A program made the position numbers and the translations under genes. The notes under the pieces were generated by a model that saw only the letters and a list, made by a program, of their open reading frames with translations, did not search any database and was not told where the DNA came from. A DNA stretch of 64,000 nucleotides, taken from contig CM072522.1 of NCBI GenBank assembly GCA_036898135.1, positions 3,774,421 through 3,838,420 on the forward strand, written 5' to 3'. This document shows, piece after piece, positions 62,793-64,000 of the stretch. Source of the DNA: Oncomelania hupensis. Lineage: Eukaryota; Mollusca; Gastropoda; Littorinimorpha; Pomatiopsidae. How positions within the stretch are numbered: position 1 is the first letter of the stretch; every line of letters starts with the position of its first letter.

Positions 62793-64000
62793 TTACGTCT
62801 CTTTATCTTTTGGACCCTCGTCCATCTCTTCATGTTCCATCAACCCCCCGAAACGGTTCTCCGTTTCGAGAGGCTGATGGTGCTTGGAAGAAAGGGGTCC
62901 GGGCCTTTGATTTTTTGTCAAAGCCCCGGAACCCGAACTGCCAGCGGACTTCTTCCCCTTCTCCCCAGCACCAGATTTTATATCTTCCTTCTCTCTCTCA
63001 CCCCTTCCAACCTTTCCCTCTCCTCCTCTGACGCTCCTCTGTTGAGCAACTAAAATTTTGGCCGCCTCTGCGACTGCCCGATCGCTAAAACCTGCCGATG
63101 GTGCGGCAGCCTGAGGCATAACCTCCTTCGCGGCAGGTGTGACGGCTTTTGGCACGGCCGTCTGCGTGCTTGGAGTGACGGTTTTTGACGTGGCCGTCTG
63201 CACGTTCTCCAATGTGTTCAATGGGGCTGGAGAGACCCCCCTCTGACTAAACGCTGTGAGCATTTTTTCAAGACTATCCATTCGTTTGCATAACGCTTCC
63301 AAGATCTGACTCATCTTATTCATACAGGTTTCCATCGCTCGATGTGTAGTAGACTCCACAAGAGGCGTGGAACCTGCCACCGATGCAAAGGATCTTTCTG
63401 AAGTAATGGGTCTCTTTTCCAGCACTTTCTTTCTGGCGTCCCCGAAGGAGCACCCCTCAGTGGCCCGTATCTTTTGAATTTCAAGCTCCAACTGCCACTG
63501 AGGGCAGTCTTTGGAGCTGGAAGAGTGCTGCCCCGCGCAATTGACACAGCATATGGGGTCTTTACATTCACCGTCGTGTTTGTCTTTGGCGCACTCTCTG
63601 CAAGTTTCTTTGTTTTTGCAGGACTTGCTACCGTGGCCAAACCTTTGGCAGCGGTAGCATCGCAAAGGCGAAGGTGTGAAAGGGGTAACCTTCACTCTGA
63701 GATATCCCACCCTGATTGACTCGGGCAACTTGGCCATCGCAAAAGTCACAAAAAGAGTATTATTTGGGATACGTTTAGATCCCTTGGTGACATACCCTCT
63801 GTACAGCTGTGACCCCCTGGCTGGAGAGCTCTTCACGGATTTCTAAATCGGACATTTCAATCAATTCCTGGCATCGGATGACTCCCTTGGAGGAATTCAA
63901 CCGTCCATGTACAAAACTTTGATTTGTCTGTCAACAAAGACGGTCAAATTCCTCTTTAGCAGACAATCCGGCGCCCGTTTGGTTGAGCACTCCACCAGAT
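62793..64000 (-). pseudogene. LINE-A A4/A6 ORF1, partial, one frameshift
   Basis: The frame 63836-62793 contains the knuckles (CYRCQRFGHGSKSC; CRECAKDKHDGEC; CCVNCAGQHSSSSKDC), DARKKVLEKRP, MSQILEALCKRMDSLEKML (a likely coiled coil) and the Lys/Glu/Ser-rich end GPKDKET. Upstream, the conserved SSQGVTAVQRV block is in another frame, with the break near 63790 where bases are missing before CATGACC-type VTKG coding. It continues to the window edge. Confidence 0.85.

Larger units (their letters stand above)
59925..64000 (-). mobile_element. LINE-A copy A4/A6, 5' portion, runs off the right edge
   Basis: Continuation of the element at 51543-52699: ORF2 from endonuclease to just before RNase H, then ORF1 to the window edge. 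The element's 5' end and right flank are outside the window. Confidence 0.92.

Noticed and set aside
1..64000. CRISPR arrays, bacterial operons, riboswitches
   Set aside because: No regular spacer-repeat arrays or bacterial gene structure; short-period repeats present are microsatellites and retroelement tails.

Overview
The window looks like a transposon-dominated intergenic and intronic stretch of an invertebrate animal genome. It is AT-rich and rich in microsatellites, and it has spliced host exons. Its mix of elements (BEL/Pao, Gypsy, RTE, CR1/L2, L1/Tx1 and I/Nimb-like LINEs, Tc1/pogo and hAT-like DNA elements, a tRNA-derived SINE) fits a mollusc, probably a marine gastropod. That placement is inference; no single-copy marker gene was recognised. 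Nothing bacterial (operons, Shine-Dalgarno sites, CRISPR) is present.

Left part (1-9400): a broken Tc1-type transposase runs off the left edge. It is followed by a candidate solo LTR split by an RTE retrotransposon, then a striking tandem array in which an RTE 3' fragment and a 1.5 kb spacer repeat with a 2,041-bp period. The middle RTE copy is a recombinant of the two outer ones, so the array records unequal crossing-over between two RTE insertions. Unassigned AT-rich DNA, an RNase H fragment and an L2-type LINE tail follow. From 9400 to 19500 lie a decayed BEL/Pao element (9422-about 14769) and Gypsy remnants (about 16450 to beyond 18657) whose protease is followed directly by integrase.

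Middle part (19500-37950): LINE fragments, short 3'-tail insertions, a hAT-like element, two Tc1/pogo-type elements with TA target duplications, a CR1 element sitting inside an RTE copy, and an L1/Tx1-like element with a poly(A) tail. Two real host exons are on the minus strand at 47276-47389 and 25316-25474. They have consensus splice sites and matching phase, and joined they encode a run of C2H2 zinc fingers with one finger split exactly by a 21.8 kb intron that is almost entirely transposons. Another candidate host first exon is at 22112-22392 (minus), with an ETS-type promoter motif touching its ATG.

Right part (38141-64000): dominated by minus-strand copies of one I/Nimb-like LINE family (here LINE-A: ORF1 with CCHC knuckles; ORF2 with endonuclease, reverse transcriptase and RNase H). 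Three decayed copies lie head to tail (38141-46428). A full-length copy (52700-59924) sits with a 14-bp target duplication inside another copy (51543-52699 plus 59925-64000), and that copy in turn interrupts the gag start of a Gypsy element whose 5' LTR and leader are at 50248-51540.

A theme across the window is a roughly 40-base 3' stem-loop tail shared by LINE-A and a separate 0.7 kb non-autonomous family (R1; three copies with 12-14 bp target duplications). This is the pattern expected if R1 is mobilised by the LINE-A enzyme.
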